Assembly: GCF_009650215.1 (NCBI RefSeq) | Contig: NZ_CP045851.1 | Span: 3,127,001-3,191,000, forward strand | Length of the DNA: 64,000 nucleotides | Origin: Actinomarinicola tropica | Lineage (GTDB): Bacteria; Actinomycetota; Acidimicrobiia; Acidimicrobiales; SKKL01 | Direction: 5' to 3' | Shown: piece by piece, positions 49,649-59,117 of the stretch | Layout: every line of letters starts with the position of its first letter | How positions within the stretch are numbered: the stretch's first letter is position 1 | Translations under genes and position numbers: made by a program | Notes under the pieces: generated by a model | Database searches by the model: none | Told to the model about the DNA's origin: nothing | The model's input: the letters and a program-made list of their open reading frames with translations, nothing else

Positions 49649-50566
49649 ATGCGAATCGGACTCAGTGGGGGCGCGTCCAGCGTCGACAAGATGATCGAGC
49701 AGGCGAAGCGGGCGGAGGCCGACGGCTTCGCCGCGCTCTGGTACCCGGGCGCCATCGGTGGCGACCCGCTCGTGGCGATGGCCATGGCGGGGCGGGAGAC
49801 CTCGACGATCGAGCTGGGGACCTCGATCGTGCAGACCTACACGTGCCATCCGGTGCTCCAGGCGAACCGCGCCGCGTCGGTCGCGGCGGCCATGGGCCGC
49901 GAGGGGTTCACCCTCGGCATCGGCCCGTCGCACCACCCGGTGATCGAGGGCGTCTACGGCATGGACTACGGGCACGCCGGCCGCCACACCGAGGAGTACG
50001 TCGAGATCCTCGCGCCGCTCCTGCGCGGCGAGGAGGTCGACGTGCAGGGCGAGGACTGGACGCTGCACGGCGCCGGGCGCGCCGCCCCGCCGACACACCG
50101 CGTGCCGCTCCTCGTCGCGGCCCTCGGGCCGCGCCTCCTGCGGGTCGCCGGGGCGATGGCCGACGGCACGGTGCTCTGGATGGGCAACGCCCGCGCCATC
50201 GAGTCGCACGTCGCTCCCCGCATCACCCGCGCCGCGGAGTCCGCCGGTCGGCCCGCACCGCGCATCGTCGCCGGGCTCCCCGTCGCGGTCACCGACGACG
50301 TCGACGCCGCGCGGGCCGCGGCGGCGGAGCAGTTCGTCGTCTACGGCCAGCTGCCCAACTACCAGCGCATCCTCGAGCACGGCGGGGTCGAGGGTCCGGC
50401 CCAGGCCGCGATCGTGGGCGACGAGGAGTCGGTCGCCGCGCAGATCACCGGGCTGTTCGACGCCGGCGCCACGGACGTGTGGGCCGCGATCTTCCCGGTC
50501 GGCGACGACCGGGGCGCCTCGCGCGCCCGCACCCGGGCTCTGCTGAAGGACCTCGCCAACGACTGA
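49649..50566 (+). CDS. LLM-class F420-dependent oxidoreductase
   Basis: A 305-residue TIM-barrel flavin/deazaflavin oxidoreductase. It starts MRIGLSGGASSVDKMIEQAKRAE with FAALWYPG next; GTSIVQTYTCHPVLQANRAA and FTLGIGPSHHPVIEG follow the luciferase-like pattern of cofactor F420 enzymes, and the segment PLLVAALGPRLLRVAG lies at the expected strand. It transfers hydride from F420H2 to an unknown substrate. It is divergent from the DUF952 gene and convergent on the ketopantoate reductase homologue, with a hairpin between. Confidence 0.87.
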   Translation: MRIGLSGGASSVDKMIEQAKRAEADGFAALWYPGAIGGDPLVAMAMAGRETSTIELGTSIVQTYTCHPVLQANRAASVAAAMGREGFTLGIGPSHHPVIEGVYGMDYGHAGRHTEEYVEILAPLLRGEEVDVQGEDWTLHGAGRAAPPTHRVPLLVAALGPRLLRVAGAMADGTVLWMGNARAIESHVAPRITRAAESAGRPAPRIVAGLPVAVTDDVDAARAAAAEQFVVYGQLPNYQRILEHGGVEGPAQAAIVGDEESVAAQITGLFDAGATDVWAAIFPVGDDRGASRARTRALLKDLAND

Positions 50567-50604
50567 CCCTCGGCCGGCGCGCCGCCGTCGGCACACTCTG
50601 TGAA

Positions 50605-50636
50605 GCAGCGGGGACGGGGGCCGTTCCCCACGCTGC
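50605..50636. terminator. Hairpin between convergent genes
   Basis: GCAGCGGGGA (50605-50614) pairs with TCCCCACGCTGC (50625-50636) with one bulged base. It lies between the ends of an LLM gene and the ketopantoate reductase homologue and could stop transcription from both sides. It lacks a T-run. Confidence 0.45.
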
Positions 50637-50649
50637 ACGGACCGTGCGC

Positions 50650-51612
50650 TCAGCCCTCGGCGAGGAAGGCCGCGAGGTCGGCCGAGCCGGGGGCGGCGCC
50701 GCCGGCGTTGGCCGCCGCCATCCAGCGCTGCAGCCGCTCGTTGATCGGCGTGGCGACGCCGTGCAGGCGCCCGAGCAACGTGATCTCGCCGTTGAGCAGG
50801 TCGGTCTCGACCGTGCCCTGACCTCGGGCCAGGCTCTGCCAGGTGGAGCCGCCACCTCGCTCGAGGCCATCGATCGCGCCGATCTGCAGCACGTCGCCCC
50901 GCCGCTCCCGGTCCTCCTCCGCCGACGCGTGGTCGATGCCTGCGGCCGCGAACACCTCGCGCCCCTCGGCCCGCGCCGCCCGCGCCACCTCGTCCGCACC
51001 GTCCTGCCCCTCGAAGAGGGCCTGCACCGCGTTGCCCAGGTTCATCAGGAGCTTGGCGTGCTTCCACCGCATGATGTCGGGGCGCGGGATCGACTGGAGT
51101 CGAGACTCCTCGCACGCCTGGGCGAACGCCTCGTCGGCACCGTCGACACCCGAGGGGTAGCGACCGACGTCGAACATGCCGGCGATCGGGTCGGACCACG
51201 CCTGCACCGCGCCGGGTTCGAGGTGGCCGGTCGGGGCCATCACCGTCACGCCGTGGACGTGCGCGAAGCGGCGCAGCGCCTCGCGCTCGTTGGCGACGCC
51301 GTTCTGCAGGCAGAAGATCGCCACGCTCGGAGGCGCGGCGAGGCGAAGGTCGTCGAGGGCGCCGACGGTGTCCTGGCCCTTCACGCACAGCAGGACGGCC
51401 TCGTCGCCGTGCCACTGCACCTCCCGTGGCGACGCCGCGGCCGGGATCTCGAGCGTGATGCTGCCGCCCGGGGAGTCGACGCGCAGCCCGACGGACTGGA
51501 TGACCCGCAGGTGCTCGCCGCGTGCGATCAGCGTGACGTCGTGGCCGTGCTCGAAGAGGCGACCGCCGACGACGCCACCGATCGCTCCTGCCCCGTAGAC
51601 GACGAACCGCAC
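50650..51612 (-). CDS. 2-Dehydropantoate 2-reductase family protein
   Basis: A 320-residue NADPH-dependent reductase of the ApbA/PanE family. The N-terminal Rossmann motif is VVYGAGAIGGVVGGRL, with VLLCVKGQDT after it. The hinge KHAKLLMNLGNAVQAL contains the catalytic lysine and an Asn, and the C-terminal helical domain has STWQSLARGQGTVETDLLNGEI, where the family Ser-x-x-x-Asp site lies. It may make pantoate or act on another keto acid. The GTG has a strong GGAGGAGG site. It follows an LLM oxidoreductase gene after 31 nt on the same strand. Confidence 0.87.
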   Translation of the reverse strand: MRFVVYGAGAIGGVVGGRLFEHGHDVTLIARGEHLRVIQSVGLRVDSPGGSITLEIPAAASPREVQWHGDEAVLLCVKGQDTVGALDDLRLAAPPSVAIFCLQNGVANEREALRRFAHVHGVTVMAPTGHLEPGAVQAWSDPIAGMFDVGRYPSGVDGADEAFAQACEESRLQSIPRPDIMRWKHAKLLMNLGNAVQALFEGQDGADEVARAARAEGREVFAAAGIDHASAEEDRERRGDVLQIGAIDGLERGGGSTWQSLARGQGTVETDLLNGEITLLGRLHGVATPINERLQRWMAAANAGGAAPGSADLAAFLAEG

Positions 51613-51643
51613 GGCGACCTCCTCCCCGGCCGGCTGGGCGGAC

Positions 51644-52681
51644 CTACTCGGCCCAGGCCTTGACCTTCTCGACCAGGCCGAGCTTGTCGTCGCCCGCCGG
51701 GCTGATCCGCAGCTGGGTGACCCCGGCCTCCTTGTAGGCCTGGATGCGGTCGCGGACGCGTCCCTCGTCGCCGACGATGGCGACGGCGTCGAGGTAGTCC
51801 TGCGGGATGGCGGCGGCGGCCTCCTCCTTCTTGCCCGACAGGAAGAGGTCCTGGATCTCGGCCGCCTCCTTCTCGTACCCGTACTTCTTGAACGTGTTGT
51901 TGTAGAAGTTGCGGTTGCGAGCGCCCATGCCGCCGACGTAGAGGGCGAGCCCCGGCCGGAGCTGGTCCTTCAGCTTCTGCGCGGTGTGCTCGTCGCAGAT
52001 GGCGACGGTGCTGCCGACGGCGACGTCCATGGGGCCGAGGGCGTCGTCGCGCCGGGCGAAGCCGGCGTCGAGGTCCGGGCCCCACACCTCGCGGGCCTTG
52101 TCGGGGTGGAAGATCGTCGGCAGCCAGCCGTCGGCGATCTCCGCGGTCATCTGCACGTTCTTCGGGCCGAGGCTCGCGATGTAGATCGGGATGTCCTCGC
52201 GGACCGGGTGGTTGATGATCTTCAGCGGCTTGCCGAGGCCGGTGCCCTGGTCGGGCGGGAGCGGCAGCTCGTACACCTCGCCGTGGTGCTCGACGACCTC
52301 GCGCCGCCACACCTTCCGGCAGATCTCGATGACGTCGCGGGTGGCCGCCAGGGGCTTGGTGTACGGCACGCCGTGCCAACCCTCGATCACCTGCGGACCC
52401 GAGGCGCCGAGGCCGAGCACGAACCGGCCACCCGACACGGCGTCGAGGCCGGCCGCGGTCATGCCGATCAGCGCCGGGCTGCGTGAGTAGAGCGGGAGGA
52501 TGCCCGACGCGAGCTCGACGCGCTCGGTGCGCGCGGCGAGGTAGCCGAGGATGCTGACGGCGTCGAAGCTGTACAGCTCCGCCACCCACAGCATGTCGAC
52601 TCCGGCGCTCTCGAGGTCCGCGGCGCGGTCGCCGGCGGCCTTCGGGTCCCCCGTGTAGCTGATCCCCATTCCGATCTTCAT
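51644..52681 (-). CDS. LLM-class F420-dependent oxidoreductase
   Basis: A 345-residue luciferase-like monooxygenase-fold enzyme. It begins MKIGMGISYTGDPKAAGDRA. VDMLWVAELYSFDAVS, LASGILPLYSRSPALIGMTA, FVLGLGASGPQVIEGWHG and IPIYIASLGPKNVQMTAE are the expected barrel strands of F420-dependent members; there is no sign of a fused domain. Substrate unknown. The ATG at 52681 is chosen since upstream residues are not conserved; AAGGGTG lies upstream. It is likely co-transcribed with the ketopantoate reductase homologue. Confidence 0.87.
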   Translation of the reverse strand: MKIGMGISYTGDPKAAGDRAADLESAGVDMLWVAELYSFDAVSILGYLAARTERVELASGILPLYSRSPALIGMTAAGLDAVSGGRFVLGLGASGPQVIEGWHGVPYTKPLAATRDVIEICRKVWRREVVEHHGEVYELPLPPDQGTGLGKPLKIINHPVREDIPIYIASLGPKNVQMTAEIADGWLPTIFHPDKAREVWGPDLDAGFARRDDALGPMDVAVGSTVAICDEHTAQKLKDQLRPGLALYVGGMGARNRNFYNNTFKKYGYEKEAAEIQDLFLSGKKEEAAAAIPQDYLDAVAIVGDEGRVRDRIQAYKEAGVTQLRISPAGDDKLGLVEKVKAWAE

Positions 52682-52782
52682 GGGGTCACCCTTGCACAGC
52701 CGCGGCACCGTCCGCGCCCCGGCGGGAACCGGAGCGCCCCCGGGCACGTCTGATCCGCCGACGACGACGAAAGGGCGGTCCC

Positions 52783-54177
52783 ATGCGTGCTCGACTCCTC
52801 CTGCGGCGATCCGGTCGGCTGGCGGCGGTGCTGCTGGTGGCGACGATGGTCGTCGCAGGCTGCTCTGGCGGCGGCGACGACGAGATGAGCGGCGGTGACG
52901 CCGCGACCGACGCGACCGCCGCCCCGTCGGGTGAGGGCGATGCAGGGGGTGACGGTGTCGAGCAGTCCGGCGACGGGGCGACCAACGGCGGAGGCGACGA
53001 CGAGGCGGCGGACGACGGTGGCGGCGACGGCACCGCGGCCGAGGGTGGTGCGCCGCGGGAGGACCAGGCGGGCTCGGCGGCCGACCCGGTCGTCGTCACG
53101 CCCGTCGATCTCGGCCGGTCGATCATCTACACCGCCGCGGTCGAGCTGCAGGCCGACGACGTCACTGCGGCCAGCCGCGAGGCGCAGCAGGCGGTGACCG
53201 CGGTCGGCGGCGTCGTGTTCGGGCAGGAGACGACGACCGACCCCCAGCCCCGCACGGTGCTGGTCTTCAAGGTGCCGCCGGAGCGTTTCGGCGAGGCGCT
53301 CGACGCTCTGAGCGGCGTGGGGGAGGTCGTCCGCCAAGACGTCACGGCCGACGACGTCACCGAGCGGGTCGTCGACCTCCAGAGCCAGATCTCGAGCACC
53401 GAGGTATCGGTCGCCCGCCTGCGGGACCTGCTCGCCGACGCCCCGTCGGTCGAGGCGATCGCCGCCCTCGAGGGCCAGCTCCTCCAGCGCGAGACCGCCC
53501 TCGAGCAGATGCGGGGCCAGCTCCGCACCCTCGAGGGCCAGGTGAGCCTGGCGACGATCACCCTCGAGATCTCCCAGCCCGCGGCCGAGCCGCAGATGGA
53601 CGTCGAGGTCACGGCGTACGCCGGCGACGACGACGGTGCCCGCTGCCCGGGCGACGACGAGCTGACGCTCGACGAGGGCGACGACGGCGTGCTGTGCCTG
53701 CGCATCGAGAACCGCGGCAACGTCGACCTGACGGAGATCGAGGTGCGCGACCACCAGCTCGGGCTCGACCCCGATGACGTCACCCTCGTCGACTGGGAGG
53801 AGGACGCGGTCCTCGCGCCCGGCGACGTGGTCGTCGCCTGGGGTGCGTTCACCGCCGACCCCGACGAGCGCCCCGCCCCTGACGTCAGCGCCGCCGCCCT
53901 CGACGACGCGGGCACCCGCCTCCGGGTCGGCGTCGAGTCGTCGACCACGCCGGTGGACCTGGTGGTCGAGGAGGACGAGTCGCTCCCCGGCTTCGGCGAC
54001 GCCTTCGGCACCGGCCTGTCGGTGCTCGGCACGGTGTTCGGGATCGTCGTGATGGCCGCCGGCCTCGTCGTCCCGCTCCTGGTGCTGCTCGTGCCGCTCG
54101 CCGCCGCCGTGTGGTGGTGGCGGCGCCGGTCGAGCGAGCGCGTCAACGACGAGCCGACGCTGTCGACGACGAGCTGA
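52783..54177 (+). CDS. DUF4349 lipoprotein with C-terminal membrane anchor
   Basis: A 464-residue exported protein. A lipobox (VVAGCSGG) ends the signal peptide. About 70 residues of Gly/Asp/Ala-rich linker follow. The DUF4349 domain (about 105-270) starts RSIIYTAAVELQADDV, contains PERFGEALDALSGVGEV and a coiled coil from VDLQSQISSTEVSVARL to LEQMRGQLRTLEGQ. A second beta-rich domain with two cysteines (ARCPGDD...GVLCLR) comes next, then a long TM helix near 410-440 and a basic tail. It is tethered at both ends, an unusual arrangement. The 3' end overlaps nasA by 35 nt. Confidence 0.82.
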   Translation: MRARLLLRRSGRLAAVLLVATMVVAGCSGGGDDEMSGGDAATDATAAPSGEGDAGGDGVEQSGDGATNGGGDDEAADDGGGDGTAAEGGAPREDQAGSAADPVVVTPVDLGRSIIYTAAVELQADDVTAASREAQQAVTAVGGVVFGQETTTDPQPRTVLVFKVPPERFGEALDALSGVGEVVRQDVTADDVTERVVDLQSQISSTEVSVARLRDLLADAPSVEAIAALEGQLLQRETALEQMRGQLRTLEGQVSLATITLEISQPAAEPQMDVEVTAYAGDDDGARCPGDDELTLDEGDDGVLCLRIENRGNVDLTEIEVRDHQLGLDPDDVTLVDWEEDAVLAPGDVVVAWGAFTADPDERPAPDVSAAALDDAGTRLRVGVESSTTPVDLVVEEDESLPGFGDAFGTGLSVLGTVFGIVVMAAGLVVPLLVLLVPLAAAVWWWRRRSSERVNDEPTLSTTS

Positions 54178-56260
54178 GCGCGACGGGGACGTCCGCCCCC
54201 AGGGGTGCGACCGACACCGGCGTGTACTTGAAGGCCGGGATCTTGCTGATGGGGTCGAGCAACGACGCCGTCAGCCGGTTCACGACCTCCCAGTGGTACG
54301 GGACGAAGAGGGTGTCCGGCCGGATCCGCTCGTTGGCGACCCAGTCGAGCACGATCGTTCCCTGCCGGCTCTCGACCTGGACCGGCTGACCCTCCACCAG
54401 GTCGAGCGCCGCCGCGGTCGCGGGGTGGACCTCGAGGATCGGGGCCGGAGCCAGGCGCTCGTGCGCCTCGATGCGACGGGTCTGGTTGCGGGAGAGGTAG
54501 TGAGCGAGGACTCGTCCCGTGGTGAGCACGAGCGGGTGGCGCTCGTCCACCACCACCGGCGGCGCCTCGGGGACGACGGCGTGGAACCGGGCGCGGCCGT
54601 CGGGGTGGGCGAAGCGCTCGGTGTAGAGCTGCGGTGTCCCCGGGTGGTCCTCGGCCGGGCATGGCCAGAACACGCCGCCGTCGTCACGCAGCCGATCCCA
54701 GGTGATCCCGGAGTAGTCGATCGGCCCGCCCCTCGACACGGCCCGCATCTCCTCGAACACCTCGGCGCCGGTGAAGAAGCGGAAGTGCTCCCCCGCACCG
54801 AGCCGGCGCGCGAGGTTGCGGATGACGTCGATGTCGCCGCGGCGAGCGAGCGGCGGCACCGCCTGATCGACGCGCACGACCCGGCCCTCGATGGTGGTGA
54901 CCGTGCCGTCCTCCTCGCCGAACGTCGAGCCCGGAAGGACGACCGTGGCGTGCTCCGCCGACTCGGAGAGGAACGGGTCGATGACGACGAGGTGGTCCAG
55001 GCGGTCGAGCGTGGCCGGGACACGTCCCGAGTCGGGGGCGGACACCCGCATGTTGGTGCTGATCGACAGCAGGCCCCGGACCTCCCCCCGCTCCACCATG
55101 TCGAGGATCTCGATGTAGGTCCGGCCCCGTCCCGGCAGGACCGCCGGGTCGACACCCCAGGCGGCGGCCACCTCGGCGCGGTGCTCGGGCGACTCGATGT
55201 CGCGGCCGGCGGGCAGCTGGTTGCAGCGTTGGCCCCACTCGCGGCCGCCCTGGCCGTTGCGCTGGCCGGTCAGCATGTCGATGCCGCAACCGGGCCGACC
55301 GACGTGGCCACGGGCGAGCGCGACGTTGATGAGCGACAACACGTTCATCGTCCCCGCCGCCTGCTGCTCGGGACCGCGGGCGTGCAGGTACATCACGCGG
55401 TCGGCGCGGCCGATGAGGCGCGCGGCCTCCCGGATGCGGTCCTCGTGCACGCCGGTCACCCGCTCGACCTCGGTGGGCGTCCACGCCATCGCTGCGTCGA
55501 GGGCGTCGTCGAACCCCACGGTGCGGTCCCGCACGAACGCCTCGTCGACCCAGCCGTTGCGGGCGATCTCCCGCAGGATCCCGTTGGCCAGGACGGCGTC
55601 GGTGGCCGGCGCGAGCGCGAGGTGCAGGTCCTCGTCGGCGACGAACCGCCCGGCGCGGGGGTCGATCACGATGATCCGTCCGCCCTTGCGCCGCACCCGC
55701 TCGAGCGCCTTCGGGACCACGACGGGGTACGCCGCCGAGAGGTTGGCCCCCACGACGACGACCACGTCGGCCCGCTCGATCTCCGACAGCGGGGTCATCG
55801 CCCGGTCCATCCCGAACGCCATGGTGTTCGCCGCGCCGGCGCTCACCATGCACATCCGGCCGTTGTAGTCGACGTGTCGCGTGCCGAGGGCCAGACGGGC
55901 GAGCTTGCCCATCAGGTACACCTTCTCGTTGGTCAGCGAGCCGCCGGAGAGCACGGCGTTGGCGTCGACACCGTGCGCCTCCCGGATGCGCAGGAAGCCC
56001 TCGGCCACTCGGTCGAGGGCGGTCTCCCAGTCGGTCTCGACCAGCCGTCCGCCCTCCCGCACGAGGGGCAGGCGCAGGCGGTCGCGGTGGCGGACCTGCT
56101 GCCACGCGGCGGCACCCTTCGCGCACAGCGCCCCGCCGGTCAGCGGCGAGCCCTTCCACCGCCCCTGGCCGGTCAGCTCACCGCCCTCGGTCTCGAGCGC
56201 CAGACCGCAGTTGAGCGCGCAGTACGGGCAGTGGGTGTGCGTCGACGCCACCGAGATCAC
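54143..56260 (-). CDS. nasA: Assimilatory nitrate reductase, molybdopterin-dependent
   Basis: A 705-residue molybdopterin oxidoreductase that reduces nitrate to nitrite in the cytosol. The N-terminal [4Fe-4S] site is HCPYCALNCGL with a fourth Cys in GGALCAKG. The Mo-bis-MGD domains follow: GSLTNEKVYLMGKLARLALG, NGRMCMVSAGAANTMAFG, DPRAGRFVADEDLHLALAP, PGCGIDMLTGQRNGQGGREW, and the C-terminal dinucleotide-binding region LVLTTGRVLAHYLSRNQTRR. The GTG overlaps the narK stop (GTGA), so import and reduction are co-expressed. It lacks an extra C-terminal BFD-type domain. It converges on DUF4349. Confidence 0.93.
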   Translation of the reverse strand: MISVASTHTHCPYCALNCGLALETEGGELTGQGRWKGSPLTGGALCAKGAAAWQQVRHRDRLRLPLVREGGRLVETDWETALDRVAEGFLRIREAHGVDANAVLSGGSLTNEKVYLMGKLARLALGTRHVDYNGRMCMVSAGAANTMAFGMDRAMTPLSEIERADVVVVVGANLSAAYPVVVPKALERVRRKGGRIIVIDPRAGRFVADEDLHLALAPATDAVLANGILREIARNGWVDEAFVRDRTVGFDDALDAAMAWTPTEVERVTGVHEDRIREAARLIGRADRVMYLHARGPEQQAAGTMNVLSLINVALARGHVGRPGCGIDMLTGQRNGQGGREWGQRCNQLPAGRDIESPEHRAEVAAAWGVDPAVLPGRGRTYIEILDMVERGEVRGLLSISTNMRVSAPDSGRVPATLDRLDHLVVIDPFLSESAEHATVVLPGSTFGEEDGTVTTIEGRVVRVDQAVPPLARRGDIDVIRNLARRLGAGEHFRFFTGAEVFEEMRAVSRGGPIDYSGITWDRLRDDGGVFWPCPAEDHPGTPQLYTERFAHPDGRARFHAVVPEAPPVVVDERHPLVLTTGRVLAHYLSRNQTRRIEAHERLAPAPILEVHPATAAALDLVEGQPVQVESRQGTIVLDWVANERIRPDTLFVPYHWEVVNRLTASLLDPISKIPAFKYTPVSVAPLGADVPVALSSSSTASARR

Positions 56261-57825
56261 CAGCCCACCGGGACGACGACGGGCTGCGGCGAGCGGGCGC
56301 CGCGGTCGGCGACCACCCGCTCCGGGACCGCCGGCTCGTCGACCGCGAGCTCCTCGTCGAAGCTCCCCTTCGGTTCGACGAGGAGGAAGGCGGTCGCCGC
56401 CAGGGCGACGACGGCGGCGCCGGCGATGAGGAGGAAGAAGACCTGGCTGCTGACGTAGAGCTGGGCGGTGAGGAAGACGACGGCGCCGACGTTCCCGAAC
56501 GCCCCGGCCAGGCCGGCGACCTGGCCCGAGACCCGCTTCTTCACCAGCGGCACCACGGCGAAGACCGCGCCCTCGCCGGACTGCACGAAGAACGAGCAGC
56601 ACATGCAGGCGACGACGGCGAGCCACCAGGGCCAGCTCGACCCGACGAGCGCCATCAGCGAGTAGCCCGCGATCAGGCCGACGAGGAGGACCGACAGCGT
56701 CCGCGTCCGGCTGCCGAGCAGGTCCGACAGCAGGCCGCCGACCGGACGGGCGACGAGGTTCATGAACGCGAACCCCGACGCCGCCGCGCCGGCGAGCGCC
56801 GGGCCGAGGCCCCACGTGTCGGCGAAGAACGACGGGAGCATGGTCACGACGGCGAGCTCCGACCCGAAGGTCGCGAAGTAGGCGATGCAGAGCGCCGCCA
56901 CCGAGCGGAACGGGTAGCGGTCCTCCTCGGCGTAGGACCGCTGCAGCGCCGGCCGGTTCACCCGGAACACCGCGACCTCCTGCACGAGGAGCAGCGCCAC
57001 CACGACGACGAAGCTCCCGACGAACACGGCGTCGCTGATGGCGTCGGCGATCCAGATCCGCCAGGCGATGAGGAGCAGCACGGCGTTGATCGGCACGGTG
57101 ATGGCCGCGAGCCCGGCGACGCCGCCCGGCGAGGTCACCTCGAGCGCACCCTGTCGGCGGGGCCGGGCGTAGGTGACGCCCTCCGGCGTGTCGGTGACGG
57201 CCCGCAGGTAGACGAGCCCGTAGGCCGCGGCGACCACCCCGGTGCCGCCGATCGCCCAGCGCCACCCGTCGTCGCCGCCGAGGAGACCGGCGACGACGGG
57301 CAGCGAGAACGCCGCGGCGGCGGAGCCGAAGTTCCCCCACCCGCCGTAGACGCCCTCGGCCGTGCCGACCTCCTTCGGCGGGAACCACTCCGACACCATG
57401 CGGATGCCGACGACGAAGCCCGCGCCGACGACCGACAGGGCCAGGCGGCTGAACATCAGCGCCTCGAAGCTCTGGGCCAGGGCGAAGGCGGTGTTGGGGA
57501 CGACGGCGAAGGTGAGGATGCCCGCATAGACCCGACGCGGCCCCCACCGGTCGAGCGCCATGCCGATGAAGAGCCGGGCCGGCACCGTGAGGGCGACGTT
57601 GACGAGTCCGATCGTCTTGCGCTGGACGTCGGTGAGCCCCAGCTGATCCTGGATCGTGTTGGCGAACGGGGCGAAGTTGAACCACACCACGAAGCTGAGG
57701 AAGAACGCGAACCACGTGAGGTGGAGGACGCGGTGCTTGCCGGTGAAGCTCCACAGGCCGGCGACCCGACGCGCTGCGTCGTGGTGCCGTGCCGTCGCCG
57801 GTGCGAGGGTCGATGAGGGGCTCAT
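56257..57825 (-). CDS. narK: Nitrate/nitrite transporter, MFS
   Basis: A 522-residue major-facilitator protein with about 12-14 helices. After a 35-residue polar start, LTWFAFFLSFVVWFNFAPF opens the NarK/NasA fold; the nitrate signatures GWGNFGSAAAAF and GAGFVVGIRMVSEWFPPKE, then the late GSGEGAVFAVVPLV-like segment with GLAGAFGNVGAV, mark the nitrate/nitrite porter family. The ATG at 57825 follows TTGGAT by 7 nt; an ATG at 57834 overlaps that hexamer. It imports nitrate for the coupled nasA. A three-half-site box lies 10 bp upstream of the -10. Confidence 0.92.
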   Translation of the reverse strand: MSPSSTLAPATARHHDAARRVAGLWSFTGKHRVLHLTWFAFFLSFVVWFNFAPFANTIQDQLGLTDVQRKTIGLVNVALTVPARLFIGMALDRWGPRRVYAGILTFAVVPNTAFALAQSFEALMFSRLALSVVGAGFVVGIRMVSEWFPPKEVGTAEGVYGGWGNFGSAAAAFSLPVVAGLLGGDDGWRWAIGGTGVVAAAYGLVYLRAVTDTPEGVTYARPRRQGALEVTSPGGVAGLAAITVPINAVLLLIAWRIWIADAISDAVFVGSFVVVVALLLVQEVAVFRVNRPALQRSYAEEDRYPFRSVAALCIAYFATFGSELAVVTMLPSFFADTWGLGPALAGAAASGFAFMNLVARPVGGLLSDLLGSRTRTLSVLLVGLIAGYSLMALVGSSWPWWLAVVACMCCSFFVQSGEGAVFAVVPLVKKRVSGQVAGLAGAFGNVGAVVFLTAQLYVSSQVFFLLIAGAAVVALAATAFLLVEPKGSFDEELAVDEPAVPERVVADRGARSPQPVVVPVGW

Positions 57826-57848
57826 GGTCGGCATCCAACCGCCGGGCG

Positions 57849-57875
57849 GTTTCGCTCGGGGTTCGGCGGGGTGAA
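57849..57875 (-). promoter_or_regulatory. Three-half-site nitrogen-control box of narK-nasA
   Basis: On the minus strand: TTCAC-n6-GAACC-n6-GAAAC, an 11-bp period resembling GlnR-type half-sites (GTnAC-n6-GAAAC). It ends exactly 10 bp before the -10 TTGGAT, which is 7 nt from the ATG. The spacing is identical at nirB and the hemD-like regulator. Confidence 0.6.
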
Positions 57876-57981
57876 CGCCGCCGCGCACCCGACGCACCCC
57901 CGCCGGCCCGTCTCGTGCGCCCGCGCACACCCGCCGCCGCCCGGTGTGAACCCCCGCCCGCGCGCCCGTGGAGGGTCCGGG

Positions 57982-59094
57982 TCAGAGGGGGCTGAGGCGG
58001 TAGCCACGGCGGACGACGGTCTCGATGCCCTCACCGGCGGGACCGAGGCGCTGCCGCAGCCGTCCGATCGTGACCTCGACGACGTGCTCGTCGGCCTCCG
58101 TGCCACCCCAGACGGCCCGCAGGAGCGTGCGCTTCGAGTGCACGGCGCCCGGTCGGGCGGCGAGGGCGCTGAGCAGGCCCCGCTCACGCTCGGACAACCG
58201 CACCGGATCGCCGCCGTCCACGGTCACCACCCGGCCGTGCAGCCGCACGGCGTGGCCGGCCAGCTCCAACTCGGTGTCACGCCCGCCGAACCACGTCGTC
58301 AGGTGCTGCACGAGGGCGCCGAGGCGGGCGCGCGCCGGCTCCTCGACGGGCGCGATGCCGACGTCGCGGGCGTGGGCGCTGCACACCGGGCCCACGCAGA
58401 ACACGGCCACGTCGCCGCCCAACCGGGCCATCACCTCGTCGACGAGCCCGACCTCGGCGGCGATCTCCAACAGGTTGTCGATCGCCGGGCGGGCGGTGAA
58501 CGTCACCGCGTCGACCCGACCGTCCACCACGGCCCGCACCAGCCGCACGGCCGGGCCGACGTCGTCGGGCAGCGACCACCGGTAGACGGGCACGGGCACC
58601 GGCTCGGCGCCGAGCGCCTCGATGGCCCGGCACAGCTCGGCGCCGAGCGCGCCGTCGAGCTGGACCGCCACCCGAGCCCCGGCGACGTCCTGGGTGGCGA
58701 GCTGGGCGACGAGCGCTGCCGACCGGGCGTCGGGGGAGCTCCACGTGACCTCGATCCCGCCGGTGAGGGCGGCCCCCGCCGCCTTCGGTCCGCGGGCGTA
58801 GACGGTCGCCCCGAACAGCGCGTCGAGGAGGTCGTCGGCCAGGTGGAGGGCCTCGGCGGCCTCCAGCCACCCGCGCACGCCGATGCCGGTCGTCAGCAGG
58901 ACGAACTCGGGCGGGCGGGCGATCAGCTCCTTCGTCGCCCGCTCGAGGTCCTCCTCCGGCCCGAGCGGGTGGGTGCGGATGACCGGCCCGTGCAGGCACT
59001 CGGCCCCCCGCTGCTCCAGCAGCTGGATCTGCTCGCCGGCGCGCCGGTCGGCGGTCACCCCGATCACGTAGCCCGCCAGTGGTCCGCTCAGCAT
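57982..59094 (-). CDS. nnaR: HemD-winged-helix nitrate/nitrite regulator (NnaR type)
   Basis: A 370-residue fusion. Residues 1-250 form a uroporphyrinogen-III synthase-like domain (GYVIGVTADRRAGEQIQLLE, FVLLTTGIGVRGWLEAA, VTFTARPAIDNLLEIA, VFCVGPVCSAHARD). Residues about 285-370 form an OmpR-type winged helix (RLSERERGLLSALAARPGAV, then TIGRLRQRL and VRRGYRLSP). This is the domain order of NnaR, which activates nitrate/nitrite genes together with GlnR in streptomycetes and mycobacteria. Enzyme activity for haem synthesis is not assured. The ATG at 59094 follows GACGAT by 7 nt; 59103 is an alternative. It lies between nirBD and narK-nasA. Confidence 0.88.
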   Translation of the reverse strand: MLSGPLAGYVIGVTADRRAGEQIQLLEQRGAECLHGPVIRTHPLGPEEDLERATKELIARPPEFVLLTTGIGVRGWLEAAEALHLADDLLDALFGATVYARGPKAAGAALTGGIEVTWSSPDARSAALVAQLATQDVAGARVAVQLDGALGAELCRAIEALGAEPVPVPVYRWSLPDDVGPAVRLVRAVVDGRVDAVTFTARPAIDNLLEIAAEVGLVDEVMARLGGDVAVFCVGPVCSAHARDVGIAPVEEPARARLGALVQHLTTWFGGRDTELELAGHAVRLHGRVVTVDGGDPVRLSERERGLLSALAARPGAVHSKRTLLRAVWGGTEADEHVVEVTIGRLRQRLGPAGEGIETVVRRGYRLSPL

Positions 59095-59117
59095 GCGGGG
59101 CATCGTCGCCGTCGGGG

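Noticed and set aside
56261-57928. Extension of the nitrate reductase frame through the narK region, giving a protein of about 1,260 residues
   Set aside because: The upstream part is a same-strand shadow of the narK frame; the GTGA overlap and CPYC motif place the true start at 56260.
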